Source: Allobosea sp. BK604 (lineage in GTDB: Bacteria > Pseudomonadota > Alphaproteobacteria > Rhizobiales > Beijerinckiaceae). From it: DNA of 64,000 bases. Position numbers and translations under genes: made by a program. The notes under the pieces are model-generated. The model worked only from the letters and a program-made list of their open reading frames with translations. It did not search any database and had not been told where the DNA came from. The stretch is from positions 744,001 to 808,000 of the forward strand of contig NZ_SLZF01000001.1 of the NCBI RefSeq assembly GCF_004341515.1. Reading direction: 5' to 3'. Positions 1 to 7,426 of this stretch are shown here, piece after piece (positions within the stretch are counted from its first letter, which is position 1; each line of letters starts with the position of its first letter).

Positions 1-441
1 GGCGACCGCACGGAACTCGCGCTGACGCTTGGCCGGATGATGGCGCAAGCAGGCCACGAATTGCTCGGCGAGGCCGATCTGATCGTGCCCGTTCCGATGC
101 ATCGCACCAGGCTGTGGAGCCGCCGCTTCAACCAGGCGGCGGCGCTGGCGCAGGTGCTGGCGAAGCACAGCGGCGTCACGCTCGCCCCCACGGCGCTGGC
201 CCGCGTCAAGCGCACGACGCAGCAGGTCGGCCTGACCCGGCCGCAACGCGCCGACAACCTGCAGGGCGCCTTCAAGGTCCTGCCAGCAATGAGGCCAACG
301 GTCGAGGGCCGCCATATCCTGCTCGTCGACGATGTCCTGACGACCGGGGCAACCGCGAACGCCGCCGCCCGCGCCCTGCTGCGGGCCGGCGCGAGGCAGG
401 TCGACATGCTGACTTTCGCCCGGGTGGTGACGGATGCATGA
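1..441 (+). CDS. ComF family phosphoribosyltransferase, 3' part
   Basis: The reading frame is open from the first base of the window, so the N-terminus, including any zinc-binding cysteines, lies upstream. The visible part carries the PRPP-binding signature of type I phosphoribosyltransferases, VDDVLTTGAT at bases 325-354, preceded by the VPVPMHRTRLWSRRFNQA stretch typical of ComF/GntX proteins. ComF relatives are linked to DNA uptake or purine salvage, but the substrate is unknown in most alphaproteobacteria. The gene is followed 45 bases later by grxC on the same strand, an order often seen in Hyphomicrobiales. The family call is firm and the exact role is not. Confidence 0.88.
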   Translation, partial: GDRTELALTLGRMMAQAGHELLGEADLIVPVPMHRTRLWSRRFNQAAALAQVLAKHSGVTLAPTALARVKRTTQQVGLTRPQRADNLQGAFKVLPAMRPTVEGRHILLVDDVLTTGATANAAARALLRAGARQVDMLTFARVVTDA

Positions 442-485
442 CGGCACACTAGATTGCAGTGCAACGTAACGATGCCGAGTTCACC

Positions 486-746
486 ATGCCGCAGGTCACG
501 CTCTACACCACCAGCTGGTGCCCCTATTGCACCGCTGCCAAATCGCTTCTCAAGAAAAAGGGCATCGCCTTCGAGGAGATCGATGTCGACGGCAAGCCCG
601 ACCTGCGCAAGGCCATGACCGAGCGCGCTGGCGGCCGCACCTCGGTGCCGCAGATCTTCATTGGCGCGACGCATGTCGGCGGTTCGGACGACCTGCACGC
701 GCTCGATGCACGCGGCGAGCTCGACAAGCTGCTGATCGCGGCCTGA
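486..746 (+). CDS. grxC: Glutaredoxin 3
   Basis: A cytoplasmic glutathione-dependent disulfide oxidoreductase of 86 residues, the usual size for GrxC. The dithiol active site CPYC is at residues 12-15, and the TSVPQIFIG segment contains the cis-proline loop that binds glutathione. I chose the ATG at 486, which gives the normal N-terminus MPQVTLYTTSWCPYC. An in-frame ATG at 459 would add nine residues unlike the family. It sits between comF and the Nit-type amidase, all on the plus strand. Confidence 0.93.
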   Translation: MPQVTLYTTSWCPYCTAAKSLLKKKGIAFEEIDVDGKPDLRKAMTERAGGRTSVPQIFIGATHVGGSDDLHALDARGELDKLLIAA

Positions 747-863
747 GGCCGGTTCCGGGACACCGGGAACCGCTATCGCCCCGGGGACTTGCCGAAAGAC
801 AGACCGGCGCGAATCCCTCCGAGCGGCCCACTGGGACCGCCCGGACCGCGCAGAAGGAGCCAA

Positions 864-1730
864 ATGATGACCTCGACCAGCTTCACCGCGGCCTGCGTCC
901 AGATGCGCTCGACGCGCGACCAGGCGCAGAATCGCGACGATGCCATCCGCATGATCCGCGAGGCGGCCACGGCCGGCGCGCTGTTCGTGCAGACACCGGA
1001 AATGACCAATCTGGTCGAGCGCAGCACCACGCGCCTGCGCGAGGTCGTCGAGGCCGAAGACAGGCACATCGTCCTCGCCGGGCTGCGCGAGGCGGCGCGC
1101 GAGCGGAAGATCTGGCTCCATATCGGCTCGCTCTCGGTCAAGGTCGGCGAGAAGGTCGCCAATCGCGCCTATATGATCGACCCGAAAGGGCAGATCGCGG
1201 CGCGCTACGACAAGATCCACCTCTTCGATGTCGACCTGCCGAATGGCGAGAAATGGCGGGAATCGGCGACCTATACCGGCGGCGAGAGCGCGGCTGTCGT
1301 CGAGACGCCCTGGGGCCTCGTCGGCCTGTCGATCTGCTATGATATCCGCTTCCCCTATCTCTACCGGGCCGAGGCCGAAGCCGGCGCCGTCATGCTGACC
1401 GCTCCCGCCTGCTTCACCCGCCAGACCGGCGAGGCGCATTGGCAGGTGCTGCAGCGGGCCCGCGCCATCGAGAACGGCGCCTTCATGATCTCGGCCGCGC
1501 AGGCCGGGACGCATGAGGACGGCCGCGAGACCTATGGCCATTCGATCATTGTCGATCCCTGGGGCCGCGTCCTTGCCGAGGCCCAGGCCGAACCGGGCGT
1601 GATCCTGGCCGAGATCGATCTTGCGCTCGTCGCCGATGCGCGCCAGCGCATCCCGACCATGCAGCACACGAAGCCGACGCCGGTTACGGCCTATCGCGCC
1701 GAAAAGTCGCGCCTCGACGCGGCCGAGTAA
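864..1730 (+). CDS. Carbon-nitrogen hydrolase, Nit1/Nit2-type amidase
   Basis: A nitrilase-superfamily amidase of 288 residues. The catalytic triad is visible as Glu46 (TPEMTN), Lys117 (YDKIHLFD) and Cys158 (SICYDIRFP). The LFDVDLP and YDIRFPYLYR motifs place it in the branch containing deaminated glutathione amidase (Nit1) and omega-amidase (Nit2). These enzymes repair or recycle 2-oxo acid amides formed by transaminases. Its position after grxC fits a glutathione-linked repair role. The start at 864 (or the next codon, 867) is preceded by AAGGAG. An upstream ATG at 789 would add a proline-rich, non-family extension. Substrate choice between Nit1 and Nit2 is not settled by sequence. Confidence 0.88.
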   Translation: MMTSTSFTAACVQMRSTRDQAQNRDDAIRMIREAATAGALFVQTPEMTNLVERSTTRLREVVEAEDRHIVLAGLREAARERKIWLHIGSLSVKVGEKVANRAYMIDPKGQIAARYDKIHLFDVDLPNGEKWRESATYTGGESAAVVETPWGLVGLSICYDIRFPYLYRAEAEAGAVMLTAPACFTRQTGEAHWQVLQRARAIENGAFMISAAQAGTHEDGRETYGHSIIVDPWGRVLAEAQAEPGVILAEIDLALVADARQRIPTMQHTKPTPVTAYRAEKSRLDAAE

Positions 1731-1789
1731 GCCTTGCGCAGGCGAGAGGGCAGATTATTTGCCGGGACTAAATCGAGTTTGAAGCCAGA

Positions 1790-2269
1790 ATGATCCGCTA
1801 CGCCCTCGTCTGCGACAACGCACATGAATTCGAAAGCTGGTTCGCGACCTCCTCCAGCTTCGAGGACCAATCCGCCCGCGGCTTGGTGACCTGCCCGATC
1901 TGCGACAGCGCCAAGGTCGAGCGCGCCATCATGGCGCCGAACGTCGCGCGCACCGATCTCGGCCCGCGCCCGGCCGAGCCGGCGGCGGAAACGCCCAGCG
2001 CTCCTGCGGCGGCGCCCGCGACACCGATGGCGCTGATGGGCGAGAAGGAGGTCGCCTTCCGGCAGATGCTCGAGGCGCTGCACAAGCACGTCACCGAGAC
2101 TGCCGAGCATGTCGGCCCGCGCTTCGCCGAGGAAGCGCTGAAGATTCATCATGGCGAAGCCGACGAGCGCGCCATCTATGGCGAGGCGACGGCCGAGGAT
2201 ACTCGTCTCCTGCATGAGGAAGGCGTCGACTTCATGCCCCTGCCCCGCCTGCCGGGCGGGCGAAACTAG
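1790..2269 (+). CDS. DUF1178 family protein
   Basis: A 159-residue protein that begins MIRYALVCDNAHEFESWF, the hallmark N-terminus of DUF1178. It has a cysteine pair CPIC near residue 37 that, with Cys8, may bind metal. An alanine/proline-rich linker around residues 60-82 joins it to a helical C-terminal part containing HVGPRFAEEALKIHHGE. The function is unknown. The gene directly follows the Nit amidase (59-base gap), an association common in alphaproteobacteria, which hints at a shared housekeeping or repair role without proving one. Confidence 0.88.
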   Translation: MIRYALVCDNAHEFESWFATSSSFEDQSARGLVTCPICDSAKVERAIMAPNVARTDLGPRPAEPAAETPSAPAAAPATPMALMGEKEVAFRQMLEALHKHVTETAEHVGPRFAEEALKIHHGEADERAIYGEATAEDTRLLHEEGVDFMPLPRLPGGRN

Positions 2270-2287
2270 TCTTCACACCGATATTTC

Positions 2288-2330
2288 CGTCATAGTCGGG
2301 TTTGTCCCGACCATCCACGCCTTTCGTCCT
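2288..2330. repeat. Partial copy of dispersed repeat family B
   Basis: The stretch begins CGTCATAGTCGGG and contains TTGTCCCGACCATCCACGCC, matching one half of the family-B repeat seen in full at 7309, 38719 and 59079. The other arm is absent or diverged. It lies between the DUF1178 gene and marR, in a 168-base gap with no other gene. Confidence 0.6.
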
Positions 2331-2401
2331 AGGGGCGGAGTCCAAGACAATGGATCTCGCCAAAAGGGCGAGCATGACGCTGGCGCAGCACTGCTTCCCT
2401 C

Positions 2402-2435
2402 TTGCGAATTCTCTGATGCGGGCATATACCCGCAT
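2402..2435 (+). promoter_or_regulatory. marR promoter with overlapping operator
   Basis: A TTGCGA box (2402-2407) lies 17 bases from TATACC (2425-2430), a fair sigma-70-type promoter. The -10 box sits inside an inverted repeat with arms ATGCGGG (2416-2422) and CCCGCAT (2429-2435) around CATATA. The same 19 bases recur at 2847-2865 before the MFS gene. A MarR dimer bound here would block RNA polymerase, so autorepression is the simple reading. The start codon at 2438 would be only about two bases from the predicted transcript start, so the mRNA may be leaderless. Confidence 0.72.
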
Positions 2436-2437
2436 CC

Positions 2438-2836
2438 ATGTCCAGTCCCTGCATCTGCACGACCTTGCGCTCGGCCTCGCGCCGCATGGCCGCCTTCTAT
2501 GACGAGGTGATGGCCCCGGTCGGCGTCAACATCGCGCAGTTCAGCCTGATGCGGACGATCAAGCGCGCCGAGCCGGTGACGCTGACCGAGCTCGGCCGCC
2601 TGACCGAACTCGACCGCTCGACCATCGGCCGCAATGTCCGGGTCATCGAGAAGCTCGGGCTGGTGACGCTCGGCCGCGGCAAGGATCAGCGCGAGGCCGT
2701 GGTCCAGATCACAGAAGCCGGCCAGAAGGTGCTCGACGATGGCGCACCGCTCTGGGACGGCGCCCAGCAGACGCTCGACGAGCGGCTCGGCGCCGACACG
2801 ATGCGGATCCTGCGCACGCTGCTCGATTCGCTTTGA
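2438..2836 (+). CDS. MarR family transcriptional regulator
   Basis: A 132-residue winged-helix regulator. The segment from CICTTLRSASRR through FYDEVMAPVG to QFSLM is the dimerisation helix region typical of MarR proteins. The recognition region follows as LTELDRSTIGRNVRVIEKLGLV, and the wing as GKDQREAVVQIT. The start at 2438 keeps the conserved CTTLR helix. A later ATG at 2486 would cut it off. It precedes an MFS carrier, a flavin oxidoreductase and phosphonoacetaldehyde hydrolase, and shares an operator-like sequence with the MFS promoter, so it probably controls this unit in response to its substrate. The ligand is unknown. Confidence 0.87.
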   Translation: MSSPCICTTLRSASRRMAAFYDEVMAPVGVNIAQFSLMRTIKRAEPVTLTELGRLTELDRSTIGRNVRVIEKLGLVTLGRGKDQREAVVQITEAGQKVLDDGAPLWDGAQQTLDERLGADTMRILRTLLDSL

Positions 2837-2865
2837 TTTTCACCAAATGCGGGCATATACCCGCA
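2833..2865 (+). promoter_or_regulatory. MFS gene promoter with second MarR operator
   Basis: TTGATT (2833-2838, overlapping the marR stop codon) lies 17 bases from TATACC (2856-2861). The -10 box is inside ATGCGGGCATATACCCGCA (2847-2865), identical to the sequence before marR. The spacing and placement relative to the -10 box are the same in both promoters. This supports a true operator rather than a chance repeat, and indicates that the downstream genes can be transcribed separately from marR. Confidence 0.75.
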
Positions 2866-2879
2866 ACCAGGAGCTTCGC

Positions 2880-4193
2880 ATGCCGACAGATACGCTTGAG
2901 CCGCCGGCTCCGACCGGCCTCGCCGCCGCCCTCGCCCGTCGCGGCATCCATTATGGCTGGGTCGTCGCCGCCGTCACCTTCCTGACCATGCTGGTCACTG
3001 CCGGCGCGGTCGGCGCGCCGGGCGTGCTGATCGGCCCGCTGCAGAAGGAGTTCGGCTGGGCCACCTCCGAAATCTCCTCGGCGCTGGCGATCCGCCTTGC
3101 CCTCTTCGGGCTGATGGGCCCCTTCGCCGCCGCGTTCATGAACCGCTTCGGTGTCCGCCCGGTCGCCAGCGTCGCCCTGACCCTGATCGCTTTGAGCGTG
3201 CTCGGCTCCTTCGCGATGACGCAGCTCTGGCACCTGATGCTGCTCTGGGGCGTCGTGCTCGGGCTCGGCACCGGCATGACCGCCATGGTGCTCGGCGCCA
3301 CCGTCGCGACCCGCTGGTTCACCCATCGCCGCGGCCTCGTCGTCGGACTGCTGACGGCGAGCACGGCAACCGGCCAGCTCGTCTTCCTCCCCCTGCTCGC
3401 CGAACTGACCGATCGTGTCGGCTGGCGCTATGCCATGGTCTTCGTTCTCGCGATGATCGCCGTCGCCGCGATCGGCGTGCTCCTCCTGATGCGTGACCGG
3501 CCGGCCGATGTCGGCCTTGCGCCCTATGGCGAGACCCGCATCGTCCCGGCCCCGGCGACGCCCGCGAGCCTTTTGACCATGCTCGCCTCGCCCATCGTCG
3601 CGCTGCGCGAAGCCTCGACCTCGCGGACCTTCTGGGTGCTGTTCGGCACCTTCTTCGTCTGCGGCGCCAGCACCAACGGCCTCGTCCAGACGCATTTCAT
3701 CTCGCTTTGCGGCGATTACGGCATGGCGGCGGTGACGGCGGCCGGCGTCCTTGCGGTCATCGGCATTTTCGATTTCGCCGGCACGGTCGGTTCGGGCTGG
3801 CTCTCGGACCGCTATGACAGCCGCTGGCTGCTGTTCTGGTACTATGGCTTGCGCGGCCTCTCGCTGCTCTACCTGCCCTTCACCGATTTCTCCTTCTACG
3901 GCCTCTCGCTCTTCGCGGTGTTCTACGGGCTCGACTGGGTCGCGACCGTACCGCCGACGGTGAAGCTCGCGGCCGATCGCTTTGGCGAGAAGACCAATCT
4001 CGTCTTCGGCTGGGTCTTCGCCGGCCACCAGCTCGGCGCGGCCTTCGCCGCCTATGGCGCGGGCTTCAGCCGAACGGTCTACGAGAGCTACCTGCCGGCC
4101 TTCTTCATCGCCGGCGGGCTCTGCCTCTTCGCCGCGGCCTTCGCAGTGACGCTGCGCGCCAAGGTCGACCTGCCGGTTGCGAAGGCGGCTTGA
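2880..4193 (+). CDS. MFS transporter next to phosphonate genes
   Basis: A major facilitator of 437 residues with about 12 hydrophobic helices in the inner membrane. The motif-A-like loop FMNRFGVRPV follows helix 2 and LSDRYDSRWL lies between helices 8 and 9. The start at 2880 has AGGAG seven bases upstream. A longer frame from 2739 runs through marR and is not credible. It is 59 bases upstream of the flavin oxidoreductase on the same strand, and has its own MarR-type operator. By context it may import the organophosphonate (or export an intermediate) used by the next two genes. Sequence alone does not give the substrate. Confidence 0.85.
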   Translation: MPTDTLEPPAPTGLAAALARRGIHYGWVVAAVTFLTMLVTAGAVGAPGVLIGPLQKEFGWATSEISSALAIRLALFGLMGPFAAAFMNRFGVRPVASVALTLIALSVLGSFAMTQLWHLMLLWGVVLGLGTGMTAMVLGATVATRWFTHRRGLVVGLLTASTATGQLVFLPLLAELTDRVGWRYAMVFVLAMIAVAAIGVLLLMRDRPADVGLAPYGETRIVPAPATPASLLTMLASPIVALREASTSRTFWVLFGTFFVCGASTNGLVQTHFISLCGDYGMAAVTAAGVLAVIGIFDFAGTVGSGWLSDRYDSRWLLFWYYGLRGLSLLYLPFTDFSFYGLSLFAVFYGLDWVATVPPTVKLAADRFGEKTNLVFGWVFAGHQLGAAFAAYGAGFSRTVYESYLPAFFIAGGLCLFAAAFAVTLRAKVDLPVAKAA

Positions 4194-4252
4194 GACGACG
4201 CAGCTCAACCTTCACAATCGCCGGCTAGGTTTCTCCCGACAGGAGAATCGAC

Positions 4253-5377
4253 TTGGCCGCCGATTACGATCTCGCCATTGTCGGGGCCGGCATTGCCGGC
4301 CTCGCCCATGCCCTCGCTGGAGTGCGGCGTGGCTTGAAGACCGTCGTCATCGACCGCGATGCGCAGGCCAATGGCGCCTCGGTCCGCAATTTCGGCTTCA
4401 TCACCGTAACCGGCCAGCAAGCCGGCGCGACCTGGCAGCGGGCGAAGCGCTCGGCGCAAATCTGGGACGAGGTGGCACCGAAGGCCGGCATCCGGATCGA
4501 GCATCGCGGCCTCGCCGTGGCCTCCCGGCGAGCGGAGGCGACGGCAGTGCTCGAAGCCTTTCTCGCAAGCGAAATGGGCGAGGGCTGCGCGCTGGTCTCG
4601 CGCGCGGCGCTGCGCGAGCGCTTTCCCTTCCTGGCCGGGCGGAACGAGGCGGCCCTGTGGAGCCCGCACGACCTGCGCGTCGAATCGAAGGACGCCATCC
4701 CCAGGCTCGCCGCCCATCTCGAACGCGATTGGGGCGTGGCCTTCCGGCGCCAGAGCACGGTGCACGAGGTCGCCCCGCCCATGGTCGCGACCTCCGGCGG
4801 GACGATCCGGGCCGAGACCGTGGTGGTCTGCCCCGGCGACGATTTCAGCGGGCTGTTCGGCGCGCAATTGCGCGAGGCCTATCCCGGGCTGACGCGCTGC
4901 AAGCTGCAGATGTTGCGGGTGAAGCCGGCCTCGGGCCAAAACCTGCCCTGCTCCGTGATGTCGGACCTCTCGCTGGTGCGCTATCTCGGCTATGCCGAAT
5001 TGCCGGAGGCCGCGGCGTTGAGGAAACGGCTCGAAAGCGAGCAGGCTGCGCAACTCGAAAACGGCATCCATCTCATCGCTGTCGCCTCGGCCGACGGCAC
5101 CCAGGTCGTCGGCGATTCCCACCATTACGCCGCGACGCCAGACCCGTTCGCCAGCGATGCCGTCGACGAGCTGATGCTCGACGAATACGAGGCCGTGCTC
5201 GGCTCTCGTCCCGAGATCACGGCGCGCTGGCTCGGCACCTATGCCAGCCTGCCGGACCGGCCGATGCTGCGGATGGCGCCGGCCGAGCGCGTGCGGCTCG
5301 TGATCGTCACCTCGGGTACGGGCGCCTCGACCTCCTTCGCCATCGGCGAGGAAACCATCGCAGAACTCTTCGGCTGA
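4253..5377 (+). CDS. TIGR03364-type FAD-dependent oxidoreductase
   Basis: A DAO-family flavoprotein of 374 residues. The Rossmann FAD motif is DLAIVGAGIAGLAHA near the N-terminus, followed by GASVRNFGFITVTGQ, which is characteristic of the TIGR03364 clade. That clade is established as a neighbour of phosphonatase-type genes and is thought to oxidise aminophosphonates. The start is a TTG at 4253 with AGGAG eight bases upstream; no ATG gives a better N-terminus. The next gene is phosphonoacetaldehyde hydrolase, 22 bases away. A direct oxidative route from an amino- or N-alkylaminoethylphosphonate to phosphonoacetaldehyde is the likely role, inferred from context. Confidence 0.85.
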   Translation: MAADYDLAIVGAGIAGLAHALAGVRRGLKTVVIDRDAQANGASVRNFGFITVTGQQAGATWQRAKRSAQIWDEVAPKAGIRIEHRGLAVASRRAEATAVLEAFLASEMGEGCALVSRAALRERFPFLAGRNEAALWSPHDLRVESKDAIPRLAAHLERDWGVAFRRQSTVHEVAPPMVATSGGTIRAETVVVCPGDDFSGLFGAQLREAYPGLTRCKLQMLRVKPASGQNLPCSVMSDLSLVRYLGYAELPEAAALRKRLESEQAAQLENGIHLIAVASADGTQVVGDSHHYAATPDPFASDAVDELMLDEYEAVLGSRPEITARWLGTYASLPDRPMLRMAPAERVRLVIVTSGTGASTSFAIGEETIAELFG

Positions 5378-5399
5378 GACGAAAGCGGAGACCACGATC

Positions 5400-6236
5400 A
5401 TGCAGACCGATGCGCCTTTCCGGACGATCAAGGCCGTCGTGCTCGACTGGGCCGGCACGGTCGTCGATTTCGGCTCGCGCGCACCGATGGGCGCCTTCGT
5501 CGAGGTCTTCCATCGCTTCGGCGTGGCGATCTCGGTCGCCGAGGCGCGCGTGCCGATGGGCCTGCCCAAGCGCGACCATATCGCCGCGCTGATGGCGGAG
5601 CCCGGCATCGCCGCCCGCTGGCGCGAGGCGCGCGGCAGCAGTCCCGACGAAGCGGCGATCGATGCCATCTACGAGCAGTTCGTGCCGCTCAACGCCTCGG
5701 TCGTCACCGATCCGGATTTCTCGACGCTGATCCCGGCCGCGGCCGAGACCATTGCGCTGTTGCGCCGGCGCGGCGCCCGCATCGGTTCGACCACCGGCTA
5801 TACGCGCGAGATCATGGAGCGGCTGCTGCCGGTCGCCGCCGCACAGGGCTACCAGCCGGATAACCTCGTCTGCGCCGGCGATCTCGCCGCCGGCCGGCCG
5901 ACGCCGCTGATGATGTACCGCACCTTCGCCGATCTCGGCGTCTTCCCGCCCGGAGCGGTGGTGAAGGTCGACGATACCGAGCCCGGCATAGCCGAGGGCG
6001 TCGCCTCCGGTACCTGGACGGTCGGGCTCGCGGTTTCCGGCAATCTCGTCGGCCTGTCGCTCTCGGAATGGCAAGCCTTGCCACCGGCCGAGCAGGAGCG
6101 CTTGCGCGCGGACGCGACCGCGCGGCTCAAGGCCGCAGGCGCCGACCATGTGATCGACAGCCTCGCCGACCTGCCTGGCGTGATCGAGCGGATCGACGCT
6201 GCCGGCCTGCGCGGCGAGCGTCCGCTCGCGGCGTAA
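5400..6236 (+). CDS. phnX: Phosphonoacetaldehyde hydrolase (phosphonatase)
   Basis: A HAD-superfamily enzyme of 278 residues that cleaves the C-P bond of phosphonoacetaldehyde to acetaldehyde and phosphate. The nucleophile is Asp16 in VVLDWAGTVVDFG, and the Schiff-base lysine is Lys57 in MGLPKRDHI, the feature that separates phosphonatase from other HAD proteins. The TTGYTR and VKVDDTEPGIAEG motifs complete the active site. It is the last gene of the marR-MFS-oxidoreductase-phnX run. No AEP transaminase (phnW) or PbfA-type lyase is present in the window, so the flavin enzyme is the likely supplier of substrate. Confidence 0.93.
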   Translation: MQTDAPFRTIKAVVLDWAGTVVDFGSRAPMGAFVEVFHRFGVAISVAEARVPMGLPKRDHIAALMAEPGIAARWREARGSSPDEAAIDAIYEQFVPLNASVVTDPDFSTLIPAAAETIALLRRRGARIGSTTGYTREIMERLLPVAAAQGYQPDNLVCAGDLAAGRPTPLMMYRTFADLGVFPPGAVVKVDDTEPGIAEGVASGTWTVGLAVSGNLVGLSLSEWQALPPAEQERLRADATARLKAAGADHVIDSLADLPGVIERIDAAGLRGERPLAA

Positions 6237-6240
6237 TCAC

Positions 6241-6469
6241 CGTCATTGCGAGCACCCGGGTCTTGCCTTCGGCAAGCCCGAGTACAGGCTCCGCAAAGCA
6301 ATCCAGGGGCGGCAGCGCTCTAGATCATCGGACCGGATATCGGATCCGCTCCGATGATCTAGCTCCTTGTTTTCGCATCGGCTTTTCCCGAAAACCGCAA
6401 CCCACTTTTCGGACCGATGCCCTAGGTCCCCCTTGATTGCTTCGTCGCTCACGCTCCTCGCAATGGCGG
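6241..6469. repeat. Dispersed repeat family A, interrupted copy
   Basis: The outer parts are a family-A repeat: CGTCATTGCGAG at the left, then GCAATCCAGGGGCGGCAG, and at the right GATTGCTTCGTCGC and CTCGCAATGGCGG. The uninterrupted version is at 46564-46654. Here the middle is split after GCGCTCTA by a family-D element. The family-A sequence resembles the hairpin-forming intergenic repeats widespread in Hyphomicrobiales. The whole 354-base gap between phnX and the RraA-like gene is filled by repeats and holds no gene. Confidence 0.8.
6320..6425. mobile_element. Family-D short element inserted in a family-A repeat
   Basis: About 102 bases lie between CTAG at 6320-6323 and CTAG at 6422-6425. 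The intact family-A copy at 46564 has GCGCTCTATGTCCCC at the matching point, so the element appears to have inserted with duplication of a CTAG-like target. The interior holds GATCATCGGACCGGAT paired with ATCCGCTCCGATGATC, then TCGCATCGGCTTTTCCCGAA. A second copy in the opposite orientation is at 61717-61820. It codes for nothing and looks like a non-autonomous MITE. A YTAR-type target is known for IS5-family elements, but that link is only inference. Confidence 0.68.
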
Positions 6470-6485
6470 GTTGAGGCTAGCAGCC

Positions 6486-6586
6486 AGAGCATTTCCGCGT
6501 TTCTCCGAATCGCGAAATTCTCTATCCCTTTGTTTCGACGCATTTTCTTCACGCGAACCGGTGTCCACTTCGCTCGAAAATGCTCT
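6486..6586 (-). repeat. Family-C 101-base repeat with terminal inverted repeats
   Basis: The element starts AGAGCATTTCCGCG and ends CGAAAATGCTCT, giving a nine-base terminal inverted repeat, AGAGCATTT. The interior has ACGCGAACCGGTGTCCACTT. Read on the minus strand it matches the copy at 50590-50690 at roughly nine positions in ten. This sequence type recurs in many Hyphomicrobiales genomes. It ends four bases before the stop codon of the RraA-like gene and may act as its transcription end. Confidence 0.78.
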
Positions 6587-6590
6587 AACG

Positions 6591-7262
6591 TCAGAGCGGC
6601 TCGATCGCCGGCACCTTGAAGGTCTCGACCGTCGTCTTGCCGCTCGCCAGCACCTTCTCCCACTCGGCCTCGTTGCGCACCCGGGTCAGGCTCGGCTCGA
6701 GCTTGGTCTGGGCCAGCGCATGCGGCACGAAAACGAGCCCGTCATCATCACCGATGACGAGATCATAGGGATTCACGACGACGCCGCCGAACACGATCGG
6801 CCCGTTGACGATGCCACGCTCCATCGAGGACGGGCCGCGCGGCATCACCCAGCGCGAGAACATCACAAAATCCGGCCATTGCGAGACCGGCCCGATATCG
6901 CGCACCGCGCCATCGACGACTACGCCGACAATGCCCTTCAGCCGCGCCGCGCCGCCGAGCAGATCGCCGATCATCGCCGCATCGCGCCGGCCGTCGGCCG
7001 CGACCACCACGACGTCCCCGGCTTCGGCCACCGCGATCGCGTGATGCACCGGGCCGTAATCGGCCGGCTCGCACCAAGCGGTGATGGCCGAGCCGGTCAG
7101 GCGCTGCCCCGGCGCGAAGGGGCGGATCGGCCGGATGCGCGGATCGGCATGGCCGGCACCGCCGAGTTGATCGGCGATCACCGAGCTCGGCACTGCCCGC
7201 CAGGCATCGATGAGATCGGCAGGCAGGCGCTGGTTGCGGGGCGTGTCCAAACGAGTCGGCAT
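6591..7262 (-). CDS. RraA-like / HMG-type aldolase family protein
   Basis: A protein of 223 residues of the RraA/4-hydroxy-4-methyl-2-oxoglutarate aldolase family. The family core is visible as GDLLGGAARLKGIVGVVVDG followed by AVRDIGP, which contains the glycine, arginine and aspartate that bind the 2-oxo acid and divalent metal. The start at 7262 has AGAGGAAA upstream. True RNase E regulators of this fold lack parts of the metal site, so an aldolase or oxaloacetate decarboxylase activity is more likely. It lies beside an aminotransferase and D-tartrate dehydratase. A role in removing oxaloacetate or related oxo acids is possible but unproven. Confidence 0.8.
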   Translation of the reverse strand: MPTRLDTPRNQRLPADLIDAWRAVPSSVIADQLGGAGHADPRIRPIRPFAPGQRLTGSAITAWCEPADYGPVHHAIAVAEAGDVVVVAADGRRDAAMIGDLLGGAARLKGIVGVVVDGAVRDIGPVSQWPDFVMFSRWVMPRGPSSMERGIVNGPIVFGGVVVNPYDLVIGDDDGLVFVPHALAQTKLEPSLTRVRNEAEWEKVLASGKTTVETFKVPAIEPL

Positions 7263-7308
7263 TGGCGTTTCCTCTGATGAGATTCTTATTCGTCGAAGAT
7301 TAGCTGGC

Positions 7309-7401
7309 CGTCATGCTCGCCCTTGTGGCGAGCATCCACGTCTCGAACACCGCATTCGAACGATGAAGACGTGGCTGGTCAGGACAAGCCCGACCATGAC
7401 G
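7309..7401. repeat. Dispersed repeat family B, full copy
   Basis: The repeat runs from CGTCATGCTCGCCCTTGTGG, through GCGAGCATCCACGTCT, to GACAAGCCCGACCATGACGG. The outer ends are complementary (CGTCATG with CATGACG), so the transcript can fold into a long hairpin. Near-identical copies are at 38719 and 59079. It occupies most of the 164-base gap between the aminotransferase and RraA-like genes. Confidence 0.8.
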
Positions 7402-7426
7402 GGGACAGTCCGGACAAGCTGCGGGT

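Noticed and set aside
2709..4208. A 499-residue minus-strand frame.
   Set aside because: It covers the MFS gene in antisense and is hydrophilic low-complexity sequence, as expected for the complement of a membrane-protein gene.
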